In this document: positions 24,670-34,709 of the stretch, piece after piece
Layout of the letters: every line of letters starts with the position of its first letter
Numbering within the stretch: position 1 is the stretch's first letter
NCBI GenBank assembly: GCA_949130495.1
Contig: OX422221.1
Span: forward strand, 154,187,241-154,251,240
DNA length: 64,000 nt
Direction of reading: 5' to 3'
Source: Sambucus nigra
Taxonomy: Eukaryota; Streptophyta; Magnoliopsida; Dipsacales; Adoxaceae
The notes under the pieces: model-generated
What the model saw: only the letters and a program-made list of their open reading frames with translations
What the model was told of the DNA's origin: nothing
Databases searched by the model: none
Position numbers and translations under genes: made by a program

Positions 24670-25950
24670 ACATCCCCCCACACCCCCAAAAAAAAATACT
24701 GAAAATGTCGTGGGTTTTATTTATAACAAATTTAGGAGGACTAATTAAAGAGAGAATGTGAAGAGGAATAAATGTGAGGACATGATTGATTAATGTAATC
24801 GTACCTCCTTGAATAAATGATCTTGGAAGACCATCCAAAACTTTTATTCCTAATGTTGTTAATCGTCTCTGCAAATGTTGAAATATTTTTTCTACCAACA
24901 TTAACAGGGAAGCCTAGATATTTGATAGGGAAGTTTTTATTGGGGATCCCAGTGAGTTGAGATATATACTTCAACTTACTCTTTTTAGTTTTGTTTCTCA
25001 TGTAAAAATCACTTTGTCCTCTATTGACTAATTGCCCTTATGAAGATTCAAAAACTACCACCACTTTGAATAATTTCTTTATCGATCTTTGGCCTCCATT
25101 AATGAAACTGATAAGGTCATCTGCAAACCCCAGGTGATAAATAAGAATAATCCTTGGGGGTGGGGGTAGATAATGGAGTAGCTTGATTAAATTTAAACAA
25201 ATCATGAATCTTCTTACTTTAAATTTCAGTTACAAGAATGAAAAGACTGGGATACAGAGGCTCTCATTGTATTAAACCCCTAGAAGAGTTGAAATAGCTT
25301 ACACTTTGACCATTAATGATGATAGAAAACAAGTTATAGTCCCCAAGTGTGAATACTAACTCAATAAATATTTCATCAAAACCAAAACTCCTGAGGACTG
25401 GGCATAAAAAGGGCTACTAGACCCTATCGTAAGCTTTCTCCACGTCATGTTTCAAAATAAAATTACCTCCACGAGTCTTCCTACCAAGACATTAAATCAT
25501 TTCTTGAGCCAATAGTGTATTATCTTACATACTTCTCCCTTTTACAAATTCACTTTGGTTAGGAGAGATAATTAGGGGAAGTAAGGTTTAAGTCCATCGG
25601 AGAGGATTTTTAAATATAACTTTATTGGAAAGATTGCACAAGTTGAGCGGTCCAAAGTTTTCACAACAAGAAGGTTGAGAAATCTTAAGAGTCAGCATAA
25701 TGTTAGAGCTATACAAACCTTTTGGCATTTCAGGCCCATTGAAAAAGATTGAATGGCCTTGATTAGATCTACATTGATAATCTCCCAGCAGTGAGTGTAG
25801 AATTTGCCTCCAAACCCATCAGGATTTTGAGCACCATCCCCATTAATATTTTGAATATCTTTGAGAATCTCCTCTTCCATTAGGATGAGAGACAAAATAA
25901 CATTATGATCTTTTGTAATCATTTTGGTATTTGAAACCAAGTACTCCACA
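24670..25950 (-). pseudogene. LINE reverse transcriptase domain remnant
   Basis: Minus-strand translation in shifting frames shows NPDGFGGKFYTHCWEIINVD (near 25850), GPEMPKG, then SPNQSEFVKGRSM with DNTLLAQEM, and FFLKH-like sequence before EKAYDRV. Further on come FNSSRGL and the catalytic box GFADDLISF (FADD codons at 25116-25127). The thumb segment IKYLGFPVNVGRKNISTFAE lies near 24920. All are diagnostic of L1-type RT in the expected order. Stops interrupt at least six places, for example between KAYDRV and the following PFL and after SRGLIQ, so the enzyme is dead although the catalytic box survives. Confidence 0.85.
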
Positions 25951-26094
25951 TATATATTTAGGTAAGCATCTTGCCAAAGACTTTTGGAATGGTTGATAAA
26001 TAATGATTGAATGCCTTTTTTAGTGGTCTTAACATTTCCATTACTGTCTTTAATCTATTTGATTATCAGTATCTTCCCTTTAGTTTTAACAGCA

Positions 26095-26490
26095 AAATGA
26101 TTACTCGTACAAAGAATTCTTTTTACCTTAAATTGTAAGCCATCGAAGATGGGAAATTCATCTTCTCATTCTTAACGGCTATTTGTCATAAACCAAAGCT
26201 ATAACGACTGTTTTGTTAATATTTGGCCATTTTAGTTTCAAGCAAAGCACTTGATCCTCATTGGTAATAACTTCAAATACAATGTCACTAGACAAAAAAA
26301 ACCAAATTTTGTTCGAGCAATTATGGATAATATTTCTAAAGTTCCATTATGAATTGTTTTGGGACAAAATTTTGTCTCTAATAAGGCTATTGCAAGAAGG
26401 GAGTATGTTTTAATAAGCATTTGGATTCTTCTACTAGTTGCCTTATTAGAAACTCCTCTAGCATTACAACATACAAAATCTATCACTGAA
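26095..26490 (-). pseudogene. LINE endonuclease N-terminal fragment
   Basis: The minus frame reads MIDFVCCNARGVSNKATSRR, then IQMLIKTYSLLAIALLETKF. This is the start of an apurinic-type (EEP family) LINE endonuclease, with N-x-RG and the catalytic ET motif. A short later piece, NKTVVIALVYDK, lies near 26200. The next 150 or so residues expected in this domain, including the GDFN and SDH motifs, are absent before RT-type sequence begins near 25990. I infer an internal deletion around 26000-26150. Confidence 0.7.
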
Positions 26491-27385
26491 CGAAGGAGTG
26501 ATTTTTGGAATTTACCTTTCCACTATCCCTTGTAATTCTCCTATAGAGGGGATCAAAATGAAATTATTTGGATTGTTTGATTGCTTTGGCTGTGGGAGGA
26601 GCTATGGCATCATTGGTGTCTTGTCATGATTTCTTGTTTGCTTTAGCATTTTTCAACTGGTATTTATTCCACTTTTCATTAACCTTTTGAGCAGATGAAT
26701 TTAAATCCTCAATCTCCGGGGGAACATCCTCTTTGTCCTTATTATCAATCATAAATTTTTTTTCAATAGCTTGCTATTTCTCATAATCTGGAAGGATAGT
26801 GGCTCTTAGGAATATGTTGCATTGATCTAACACTTGAACCTCTTCAGCTAGGATCTCACGCTGGTGAATCTTATTTATTTGTTGTTGTTTCAGTTCATGA
26901 TTTTCAGGGCTTTTAGGGTTATTGAACAATTCTTTGAGCTCTTGGTTTCCTTCGGTGATGATCTCGCTTTCTTGGGGGATTCTTTCAATAATTTCTTAGT
27001 TAGGTATCTTCTTCTTCTTCTTCTCCTTTACATACACACCTTTTGCAGTTTACTGCTTTATTAAAGCATTCTTGATGGGATCTTTAGGTGAGGGGTTTTT
27101 AAATAAACATTTCACCTCTTTGTGGCCTTTTTTCATACAAAATGCATAGTACTCAGGGATCTTCTCATCATTCATTTGTTTCCAGAAACCTTTAGAGCCA
27201 CAGGCAATCCATACTCTATTAGGGTTTTAGTCTAGGAGGTTTATTTCTACACAAACTTGGGTTATACTTGGTCTAGAGATAGGGGCAGTGGAAGAGTCCA
27301 GTTTTAGAGGCTTTTCTATCAATTGGGCAATCGAGAATAAGGAAGATTTGGCAAAGAAATAAATGGGGAGACCATTTGAAGTTTG
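26491..27385 (-). pseudogene. LINE N-terminal nucleic-acid-binding region and linker
   Basis: The minus frame gives GLPIYFFAKSSLFSIAQLIE, KPLKLDSSTA, PSITQVCVEINLLD and NRVWIACGSKGFWKQM. It then reads EYYAFCMKKGHKEVKC at about 27150-27130. This matches the DUF4283 / CCHC_4 zinc-knuckle region common in plant LINEs. The knuckle is damaged because the first Cys of C-x2-C-x4-H-x4-C is Tyr. A Lys-rich linker follows, including a CTT repeat at about 27009-27026 that encodes Lys. The N-terminal half of DUF4283 is missing where the sequence meets 27386. Confidence 0.7.
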
Positions 27386-27508
27386 CAGACCATTTGAAGG
27401 TTATTCCTCATCTGGTCTAAAATTTGCAGACCATTTAACGGTTCTCATAGGGAAATGGCCTATAAACTAGTGGGTTTTTCTTACCAACAAATCTTTGGCA
27501 CTTTTTGG
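27386..27508. other. Junction between LINE and Tat element, with short direct repeats
   Basis: The 14-mer TTTGCAGACCATTT occurs at 27382 and again at 27423, exactly 41 bp apart, with a third AGACCATTT at 27369. Beyond it lies a weak, diverged copy of the 41-bp unit (27482-27508). There is no LTR end, polypurine tract or clean target duplication, so this looks like a deletion or recombination joint. Confidence 0.5.
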
Positions 27509-28056
27509 AATAGTTTTACTTCCCGACCAACCTTAGTTGGCCTTTTCGGGAATAGATTTACTTCCTAACCAACTAAATTGGCATTTTTAGGAATAGATTT
27601 ACTTCCCGACCAACCTTAGTTGGCGTTTTTGAGAATAGATTTACTTCCTAACCAACCAAGTTGGCATTTTTAGGAAAAGATTTACTTCCTAACCAACCAA
27701 GTTGGCATTTTTAGGAATAGATTTACTTCCTAACCAACCAAGTTGGCATTTTTAGGAATAGATTTACTTCCCTACCAACCTTAGTTGGCATTTTCGGAAA
27801 TAGATTTACTTCCTAACCAACCAAGTTGGCATTTTTAGGAATAGATTTACTTCCTAACCAAACAAGTTGGCATTTTTAGGAATAGATTTACTTCCCGACC
27901 AACCATAGTTGGCATTTTCGGGAATAGATTTACTACCTAACAACCAAGTTGGCATTTTTAGGAATATATTTACTTCCTAACCAACCAAGTTGGCATTTTT
28001 AGGAATTGATTTACTTCCCGACCAACCTTAGTTGGTGTTTTCGGGAATAGATTTGA
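27509..28056 (-). repeat. 41-bp tandem repeat in the Tat 3' untranslated region (~13 copies)
   Basis: Unit starts (AATAGATTT) fall near 27551, 27592, 27675, 27716, 27757, 27840, 27881, 27923, 27963 and 28004, about 41 bp apart. Two variants are mixed: one with TTCCTAACCAACCAAGTTGG and one with TTCCCGACCAACCTTAGTTG. Both keep a CCAAC...GTTGG dyad. Tandem repeats between integrase and 3' LTR are known in Tat/Ogre elements and can seed satellites. The array lies just downstream of the integrase stop region on the element's own strand. Confidence 0.9.
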
Positions 28057-28219
28057 GTAGTCCGAGTTTTGCTGAGTAGTGTGTAGCACTAGTATTCCGC
28101 AAAAAAATTCCAATAAAAGGAAAGAACTGGGCAGAACATTGTCACTTTATTCATACTGATGAAACTTCATTACATGAGAGTTTACATTACTGATAATATT
28201 TGCGCAGATGTTATGCATT

Positions 28220-29557
28220 CTATGCATTCTTAAACTCCTCCCCCTCTAAAGTTTCTATTTTGTATGTCCCTGGTCGAACAACTTCCTTAACTCGGTAGGG
28301 TCCATGCCAGTTTGCTTCCAGTTTGTTGTGCTTTTGGATCACCTTCTTTAGCACATAGTCTCCTTCTTTCAATTCGCACTGCTTCACTCTCTTGTTGTAG
28401 AACAAAGCTGTTTGTTGCTGGTAAGCAGCATTTCTAATGGCTGCTTCTTCCCTAACCTCCTCGAGCATGTCCAAGTCTAACCTTCTCATTAAATCGCTGA
28501 CAGGGGAATTGAAATTCAGTATTCTATGTGTTGGGAGACCCAATTCGGCGGGTATAACAGCATCACTTCCAAATGCCAGCATATATGGATATTCCCCTGT
28601 TGTTGCTCGGGGAGTAGTTCGATAAGCCCATAGCACTGATTGTAGCTCGTTGATCCATTTTGCTTTCGCGTCATTCAGTCTCTTTTTCAAACCATTCAGC
28701 AGCGTTCTGTTTGTAACTTCAGTTTTTCCATTGCTTTGAGGATGGCCTGGTGCCGAGTGGATCTTCAAGATATTTGACTTATGACAATAGGCAGCGAACT
28801 CCTCATTGTCAAATTGTGTTCCATGGTCTGTGACGAAGGCATGAGGAAGACCATATCGACAAATGATGTTCTTCCAAATAAATTGGTACACCTTGTCGTA
28901 TGTCATATCAATGAGAGGCTCAGCCTCAACCCATTTAATAAAATAATCCACAGCGACCACGAGATACTTAAATCTTCCCCTGGTCATCGGCAGTGGCCCA
29001 ACCAAATCCATTCCCCATATGGAAAATGGCCAAGGGGAAGTAATGGGTGTCAATAACGCTTGGGGAGTTCTTCGAATGGAGGAGAAGCGCTGACACTTGT
29101 CACATTTCTTAGCATAGGCTATGCAATCACCCCTCATCGTCGGCCAGTAGTATCCTTGAGTCATCATTCTTTGCAAAAGAGTCCGACCTGCTACATGGGC
29201 TCCACAGGACCCTTCATGGACTTCTTCAATCAAATCTTTCACCTCGATGGGATGCACACATCTTTGCAAACCTGCTATAATTCCTCGTTTGTATAGAATA
29301 CCATTAGTTAGTACATAACGAGCATCCTTAAACTTCAGTTTCTTGGCTGCAAGTTTGTTAGTTGGTAATTCCCCTTTCTCAATATATGCCCTGATGGGAT
29401 CCATCCATGATGACCCTAAATCGAGGGTATTAAAGTTTATCGTCAGATCTTTATTTATACTCTGACCAGCTAAAACTTCAATTGGGATTGTTCTTCGTAG
29501 CTCGATACGAGTAGCTGATGCTAATCGAGCTAAGGCGTCTGCTCTTGCATTCTCCAT
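28220..29557 (-). pseudogene. int: Tat element integrase region
   Basis: The longest intact reading frame of the element, 445 codons. Residues 1-15 (NARADALARLAS) are the tail of the preceding RNase H, so the Met start is arbitrary. A zinc-binding site is formed by H114, H121, C152 and C155. The catalytic core has D184 (WGMDLVGPLP), D244 (FVTDHGTQFD) and E280 (SNGKTEVTN), a DD35E spacing. The usual DNG around the second Asp reads DHG. A GPY-type C-terminal motif (ANWHGPYRV) is present. The frame stops at 28217 within what should be the end motif; read through two stops it continues as HLRKYYQ, the normal Tat ending. The integrase core itself could look functional, but it is part of a pol made unreadable upstream. 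Confidence 0.9.
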
Positions 29558-29639
29558 TCTTGGTATCTGACCAACTAAATAGGAGTAAATTCTGACACCA
29601 ATTCCTTTGCCTTTGCATGCTATCTGATCATTAATTCTC

Positions 29640-29930
29640 CTTTGGCTTCATATACTCCCATCATATGATTTATGACCAATTACGAGTCACTGAAAATAAT
29701 AAATTGTTCTGCCCCCGTGGTTTTTGCCAAACTAAGACCTGCAATCATGGCTTCATATTCAGCCTCATTATTGGAAGCTTTGAATTGGAAGCGTAGGGCG
29801 TATTCCATGTCGACCTCGTCCGGACTGTTCAAAACTATCACTGCGCCACATCCTGTAGTGCAGGATAAACCATCCACATACAGACTCCATATAGGTAACT
29901 CGTCTTCAAATTTTTGATCTGACAGAGTTC
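29640..29930 (-). pseudogene. Second (Tat-specific) RNase H domain
   Basis: The minus frame gives LYVDGLSCTTGCGAVIV, then EYALRFQFKASNNEAEYEAM, IAGLSLAKTTGAEQF and FSDS. The three acidic catalytic positions (VDG, NEAEYE, SDS) are all present. This is the additional RNase H that Tat-lineage elements carry between the ordinary RNase H and integrase. A TAA immediately after SDS (normally a Gln codon in the SQLV motif) ends the frame at 29677. The domain tail resumes near 29557 as NARADALARL. Confidence 0.85.
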
Positions 29931-29946
29931 CTCGGTGGAAAATTCA

Positions 29947-30720
29947 TTACTTCCTATCACCATCTCCTGATATTTCTTGCTGTTCGTCGATCATCTTTTC
30001 TTGCCCTTTTACCAACCTAAGCTGGCCTGGGCTTGAATTTGATGATCCTGTAACATCTACTTGCCCTTTTACCAAGCTAAGTTGGTCTGGGCTTGCATTT
30101 GATGATCTTGTAACATCCACAGGTTGATCAGCGAGAAACTTTTGCTCCTCGGGGGTATCAGGATAGGTGAACTCTGCTATAAAATTTACTACTTCTTGCC
30201 CTTTTAGCGATGATCTGGGTTCATAAACTATATCATATTCACAAAGTTCTATTGCCCAACACATCAATCTTCCTGATTTTTCTGGTTTATGAAGGGCTTG
30301 CCTCAATGGCATATCAGTATATACTACTATGGTATGATCCTGGAAGTATGGCTTCATTCTTCTACTTGCCTCGATCAATGCTAGTGCTAATTTTTCCAGC
30401 CTTGGATATCTGATCTCTGCTCCTCGGAAGGCCTTACTTGTGTAGTAGATTGGTTTTTGTACTCCATTCTCCATTCTTATCAATACCGAACTAACTGCAT
30501 TCTCGGACACTGCCAGATACAAGTATAATATTTCTCCCATCACTGGCCTGGATAACAATGTAGGTGCTCCCAAATATTTTTTCAAGTCTTGGAAAGCCTT
30601 CTCACATTCATCATTCCACTCAAAAGTTTTTTGGAGCGTCTTGAAAAATGGGAGACATCGATCAGTTGCTCGCAATACAAATCTTTTGAGTGCTGCTACT
30701 TGTCCTGTAAGACTTTGCAC
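29947..30720 (-). pseudogene. Tat element RT-linked RNase H and linker
   Basis: A 257-codon open stretch. It begins with the RT connection (LTGQVAALKRFVLRATDRCL, PFFKTLQ). RNase H follows: LYLYLAVSENAVSSVLIR, QKPIYYTSKAFRGAE, YPRLEKLALALIEASRRMKP, then AIELCEYDIVYEPR. The expected stop-free link to RT is broken by a TAG at 30721 (TTKK*VQSL). The C-terminal linker contains two 60-bp direct repeats (30001-30060 and 30061-30120) that encode a repeated SS-N-SP-QL-LVKGQ peptide. Confidence 0.85.
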
Positions 30721-31725
30721 CTATTTCTTCGTTGTTGGGGATCGCAGCCCTAATAGAGCTTTGATCTTTTCAGGGTTAGCTTCAATGCCTCGCTGATTGA
30801 CAATGTATCCGAGAAACATGCCTTCTCGTACTCCAAATGTGCACTTCGTCGGGTTCAACTTCATTTGATATTTATCTAGTTGATCAAAGGTCTGGCCTAA
30901 GTCAACTAGATGATCGACAACTTTCTTGCTCTTTGTCAGCATGTCGTCAACATAGACTTACATATTGCAACTTATTTGTTCTGCAAACACTTTGTTCATT
31001 AGCCGCTGATATGTTGCACCCGCATTTTTCAAACCAAAAGGCATAACATTATAACAATAAGTTCCCCTAGGGGTAATGAAAGAAGTGATCTCCCTGTCTT
31101 CAGGTTTCATTTTAATCTGATTGTAACCATAATAAGCATCCATGAAGCTCAACAGCTCGTGTCCCGAGGTAGCATCCACTAGTTGATCAATTCGGGGCAG
31201 CGAAAAGTGATCCTTTGGGCATGCTTTGTTGAGGTCGGTGAAGTCTACATACATCCTCCATTTGTTGATCTTCTTTTTCACCATCACCACATTTGCTAAC
31301 CAGTCTGGATATTTAACATCTTCAATAAAATAAGCTTTCTAGAGCTTCTCGACTTCCTCCTGTATAGCTTGGTTCTTCTCGGGACTGAATACTCTTCTTC
31401 TCTGCTTCACAGGCTTGATCTCCTTATTCACATTGAGTTCGTGACATAAGAAATTTGGGTCTATCCCAGGCATATCCTCATGAATCCATGCAAAAGTTTT
31501 CTTTCTGCTTCTTAGGAAAGTTATCAATTTCTGCTTTAGTGCGGCTTCCAACGACGAACCTACTTGAGTAGTTCGTTCAGGGTGCTCGTCGTCCAGAATG
31601 ATGTTTTCAGTAGCTTCCACCCCTTGACCCTTCACGAGTTGCGACTCATCTCTAGGATCCAATGTTTCAATTTCTGCACCTTCATCCACTTGATAGGTGG
31701 TGGTCTTTTTCCTTGATTCCTCCAC
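30721..31725 (-). pseudogene. Tat element reverse transcriptase, interrupted
   Basis: Minus-strand order: KPVKQRRRVFSPEK (near 31420), ANVVMVKKKINKWRMYVDFT, DLNKACPKDHFSLPRIDQLV and HELLSFMDAYYGYNQIKMKP. Then come MPFGLKNAGATYQRLMNKVF and VYVDDMLTKS, with YVDD codons at 30943-30954. These are the fingers and palm of a Ty3/gypsy RT. A stop lies after EEVEKL near 31337. A second (TAA at 30958-30960) lies two codons before YVDD. A third precedes the RNase H at 30721. The catalytic residues survive but the polyprotein cannot be made without readthrough. The N-terminal linker holds another QLVKGQ peptide. Confidence 0.9.
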
Positions 31726-31849
31726 TTACTCTTGCTCGGCGGATGAATAATAGCATTCTCGAGCTACTTTTTGATCACCTTTCACAACTCCTACTCTAAA
31801 ATTTATTGGAAATTTTAGGCATTGATGTACCGTGGATGGTACAACTTCG

Positions 31850-32225
31850 AACTTCTTCAACCTACTCTTCCCATGATGATATTGTATGATGATTGAACAT
31901 TCTTATCCATCACGAAGAAGCGTATTCTTTCTGTTCGACAAGCAGGCCATGTACCAATGAATATATCCAACTTGATCGTTCCAAGTGGAAATACTTTCTC
32001 GCCAGCAAAACCGAGGAGGGGTCTATGATAAGGCTCCAGTTGAGATAGCTTTAGATTTAAACTGTCGAAGCACGAGTAGAACATGATGTCTGCGGAGCTA
32101 TCATTGTCTACCAGTACTCTTGAAATCATTACCTCCTTCATCCTCATTTTGATCACCAATGGGTCATCATGAGGATATAGAACACCTGCGAGGTCGTTCT
32201 TTGAGAAACCAATGACCAATTTCTC
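31850..32225 (-). pseudogene. Tat element aspartic protease domain
   Basis: The minus frame gives DLAGVLYPHDDPLVIKM, then ISRVLVDNDSSADIMFYSC and later SSYNIIMGRVG. This is the retropepsin region of Tat-type elements. The active-site motif normally reads D-x-G-S-S-A-D; here the Gly is Asp (VDNDSSAD), which should impair activity. It lies between gag and RT, as expected. The frame ends at 31857, and a degraded linker follows before RT. Confidence 0.8.
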
Positions 32226-34115
32226 TTTGTTTACCTTTCTCGGGCGATCCTCCTCAGCTAAATTTATTCGTTGAATGTATGAGCAAGCTTGAGCCTCATA
32301 GAGGTAAGCTTTTCTCTCTGCAGTAAGGTCTCCTCCTCCTGCATCTCCACCTGTAATAACATTACAGTCAAATGACCCAAAGCGTATTGAAAATACTTCA
32401 CGTTCTGGCTGCCTTGGTCTCTTGGGAAGATCGGGGTCATCTTCTGGATCAATTTCATGGTCTCTTTTCTTGTTCTCCTCTACTTGACGAGGAGATCTAG
32501 ACCTCTCCCTTGTTCGGTCGTTATTTCTTCTATCATTCCTCCGATCAACATATTTTTACAGTTTTCCTCGTCTGATGAGTGTTTCAATCTCATTCTGAAG
32601 AGCTATGCAATTTTTGGTCATATGGCCATGATCTTTGTGAAACTAGCAAAATTTTGCCTTATTTCTCCTGTCAGGGTCTGCCTTCATTTTCTCTGGCCAG
32701 TTTAATTCCTCGTTGTTATTGATTTCTTCTAGAACATGGTTGATATCTTTCTTTAAAGGAGTATAATTATCAAATTTCTTCAATACTTCCCATGACGACC
32801 TTGTTTTTGAGTGTTTGTCATTACCATTATTCTTATGCTCTTTCTTCTTAGCTTTATCACCTTCCACCTTGGTTTCTTTGGCATCCATATTCTTCTTCGC
32901 AGCCATAGCCTCCTCGACATTCACAATCTTGGCTGCTTTTCCCATCAGATCTGACATGGTTCTAGGTGGATCTTTGGCCAAAGTGTAGTACAACTTGTTG
33001 GGCACTAGTCCACTCATCAAGGCGATAATCGCTGTCTTTTCCTCATAATTAATGACTTCGAGTTTCTCATTATTAAAACGAGTTATATAATCTCTAGTAC
33101 TTTCACCAGCTTTTTGTGTAACACTTAACAAATGCGCTACTCGTTTAACTGGCTTTACCCCAAAACAGAAATTCCCAATGAATAACTCGGCCAGTTGGAA
33201 AAAAGTTAAGATCTTACCCCGAGGAAGATTATTATACCATATTTGAGCAGATCCGGTAAGAGTTCCCAAGAATGCTCTACATCTCATCTCATCTGGAACA
33301 GCATAGATGTCGGCTACACCTTGGTATTGTTCTATATGAATCATATGGCCGGTCTTTCCATCATATTTGGGGGTCAGAACATGTGCTTTGAACTTTGATG
33401 GTGTTGGAAAATCTACAATGGCCGGGATAAAAGATGTTCCTTGAACAAAAGTTTATTGTAGAGGGTTCTTGGCCTTAGCCATTTCCCCTAATCTATCCTC
33501 CAGCCTCTGAATAAAGCCTTTCCACGCATCGTTTCCTTCCTCGGGCCTGTTGGTTCGAGCAACTGATCGCGTTGATGTGGCTTCCTGGGATTTATCTTGA
33601 CGAGAAGGTGGTCACGACTGGGCAGATCCTTCCCTTAAGTCTGATGGTCGTCAAAAACTCCTCGATGCGGCTCTAGGAGGACTTTTACTCCTCCTAGGAC
33701 CTAATCGATCAAAAGGAAGTACTCTGCTTAATCTTTCTTGTGCACTGGTCCTTTCTGGAGAGAGAGTGATATGTTGTTGAGTATCTGTGGCTCGTACTGA
33801 CGAGTTCATCCAGGTTGATAAGAAAAATCTTTAGACTCCTCAGTACGATATGAATCGGTACGCCTAGTATGCGAAGAAGGTAAACGGGTATTTCTGTGAA
33901 TACTTCACAATTCTGAATGGGTTGGTGCATCGCCATGGAGGGTTCATATGAGTTGTCGCATAGTATCTTGCATGACTGTCTGGCCCTAGGCCAGATTTGT
34001 CATTATTCCAGCCATATCTGGAATATTGGGCGGAGCAGATGGATTTCGAGGGCTTCCAGCGTTTCGATTGATGGGTTCTGGAATATCAGCGATTTGTGAT
34101 GAATTATTTTTGATG
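32226..34115 (-). pseudogene. gag: Tat element gag
   Basis: The N-terminal part starts near 34115 (IADIPEPINRNAGSPRNPSA) and has several stops. The best-preserved capsid portion, a 233-codon frame ending at 32643, reads HIEQYQGVADIYAVPDEMRC, RAFLGTLTGSAQIWYNNLP, TFFQLAELFIGNF, and ESTRDYITRFNNEKL with PNKLYYTLAKDPP. A zinc-knuckle-like site (FC*FHKDHGHMTKNC) is near 32640 and is broken by a stop after its first Cys. A basic Arg/Asp/Asn-rich tail follows. Length and order fit Tat-lineage gag. At least eight stops are visible over the whole region. Confidence 0.8.
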
Positions 34116-34137
34116 AAAAACGATATTACCAGTCGTT

Positions 34138-34155
34138 TCCCACAGACGGCGCCAA
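34138..34155 (-). other. Primer-binding site of the Tat element
   Basis: Minus-strand TTGGCGCCGTCTGTGGGA lies two bases downstream of the LTR end. It starts with the TGG that pairs with the CCA end of a tRNA, and this sequence type is common in plant Ty3/gypsy elements. I do not assign the tRNA. Confidence 0.85.
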
Positions 34156-34157
34156 TC

Positions 34158-34709
34158 TGTTGATGTAAAAAATTAGATTATATCTAATTATTTAATCACA
34201 GATAAATAAAATGAGACAAATAAATTTTAAAATGGTTCAGCCTTATAAGAATGACCTACGTCCACTGTTTCTGTTATTTCTGACTATTTGGAAATTCTTG
34301 ATTACAAGTTTTCTCAAGAAATTCCGGTCCCCTTACAATGAGGATAATACAATGTATTTATAGCCCTAAGGCTGTAATGTGAAAGGGTAATACATTCAAA
34401 TCCCCTTAGGCGTATACATCTGTATGATAATAATAAACATTTAATGCGCAGTCAATCTGTTGGCTATCCTGCTATTAATGCTTTGTTCGAGGTGCAGCTC
34501 GAACCGCCTAAGTTCCTCGGTACTCAAAAGTTCCTTGGAGAGTTCTTGTAAGTCGGAGCGTCTGAGTTGATCGGGGAAGCAGAGTTCCTTGTTGCGGTAT
34601 GGTTCCTCAGAGTCAAGGCGTTGTTCGGAAGTGTTTGTTGCTGCCACGCAAATTGCCACGTGTCTTCACTCAATTGAGCCATGTCAGCAGACTAAATTTG
34701 GTATCAACA
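34158..34709 (-). repeat. 5' LTR of the Tat element (552 bp)
   Basis: On the minus strand the LTR starts TGTTGATACC (from 34709) and ends ACATCAACA (at 34158). It therefore has the TG...CA ends and a short TGTTGAT/ATCAACA inverted repeat. The primer-binding site follows directly. A TATA-like box is present inside. No second copy of this LTR exists in the window, so insertion age cannot be estimated from LTR divergence. Confidence 0.85.
34355..34363 (-). promoter_or_regulatory. TATA-like box in the LTR
   Basis: Minus-strand CTATAAATA lies inside the LTR about 200 bp before its 3' end. This is a plausible position for the core promoter at the U3/R border. It is identified by motif alone. Confidence 0.45.

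Larger units (their letters stand above)
23330..27385 (-). mobile_element. L1-type LINE, nearly full set of domains, inactivated
   Basis: A minus-strand non-LTR retrotransposon. Reading from high to low coordinates the order is: zinc-knuckle nucleic-acid-binding region (27360-27130), Lys-rich linker, start of the endonuclease (26486-26095), RT (25950-24670), zf-RVT (24544-24109) and RNase H (23840-23430). That is the order of plant L1 elements that acquired RNase H. Every domain contains stops or frameshifts and most of the endonuclease is missing. The 5' end is cut off next to the tandem repeats of the Tat element. There is no clear poly(A) tail, so the 3' boundary near 23330 is approximate. 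Confidence 0.85.
27509..34709 (-). mobile_element. Tat/Ogre-type Ty3/gypsy LTR retrotransposon, defective, 3' LTR missing
   Basis: A minus-strand element. Order from high to low coordinates: LTR (34158-34709), primer-binding site (34138-34155), gag, protease, RT, RNase H, a second RNase H with the SNNEAEYEA motif, integrase, and a 3' region of 41-bp tandem repeats. An RNase H duplicated between RT and integrase is the hallmark of the plant Tat lineage. A second LTR is expected below 27500 but LINE sequence lies there instead, so the 3' end has been lost. Every domain has nonsense codons, so it is a fossil. It joins LINE sequence on one side and, after a 0.3-kb spacer, satellite on the other. 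Confidence 0.9.

Noticed and set aside
27382..27436. The duplicated TTTGCAGACCATTT as a target-site duplication of the Tat element
   Set aside because: Both copies lie on the same side of the element. Ty3/gypsy elements make about 5-bp duplications next to LTR ends, and there is no LTR here.
28437..29296. Plus-strand open frames opposite the integrase
   Set aside because: They are antisense shadows of the clear DD35E integrase frame on the minus strand.
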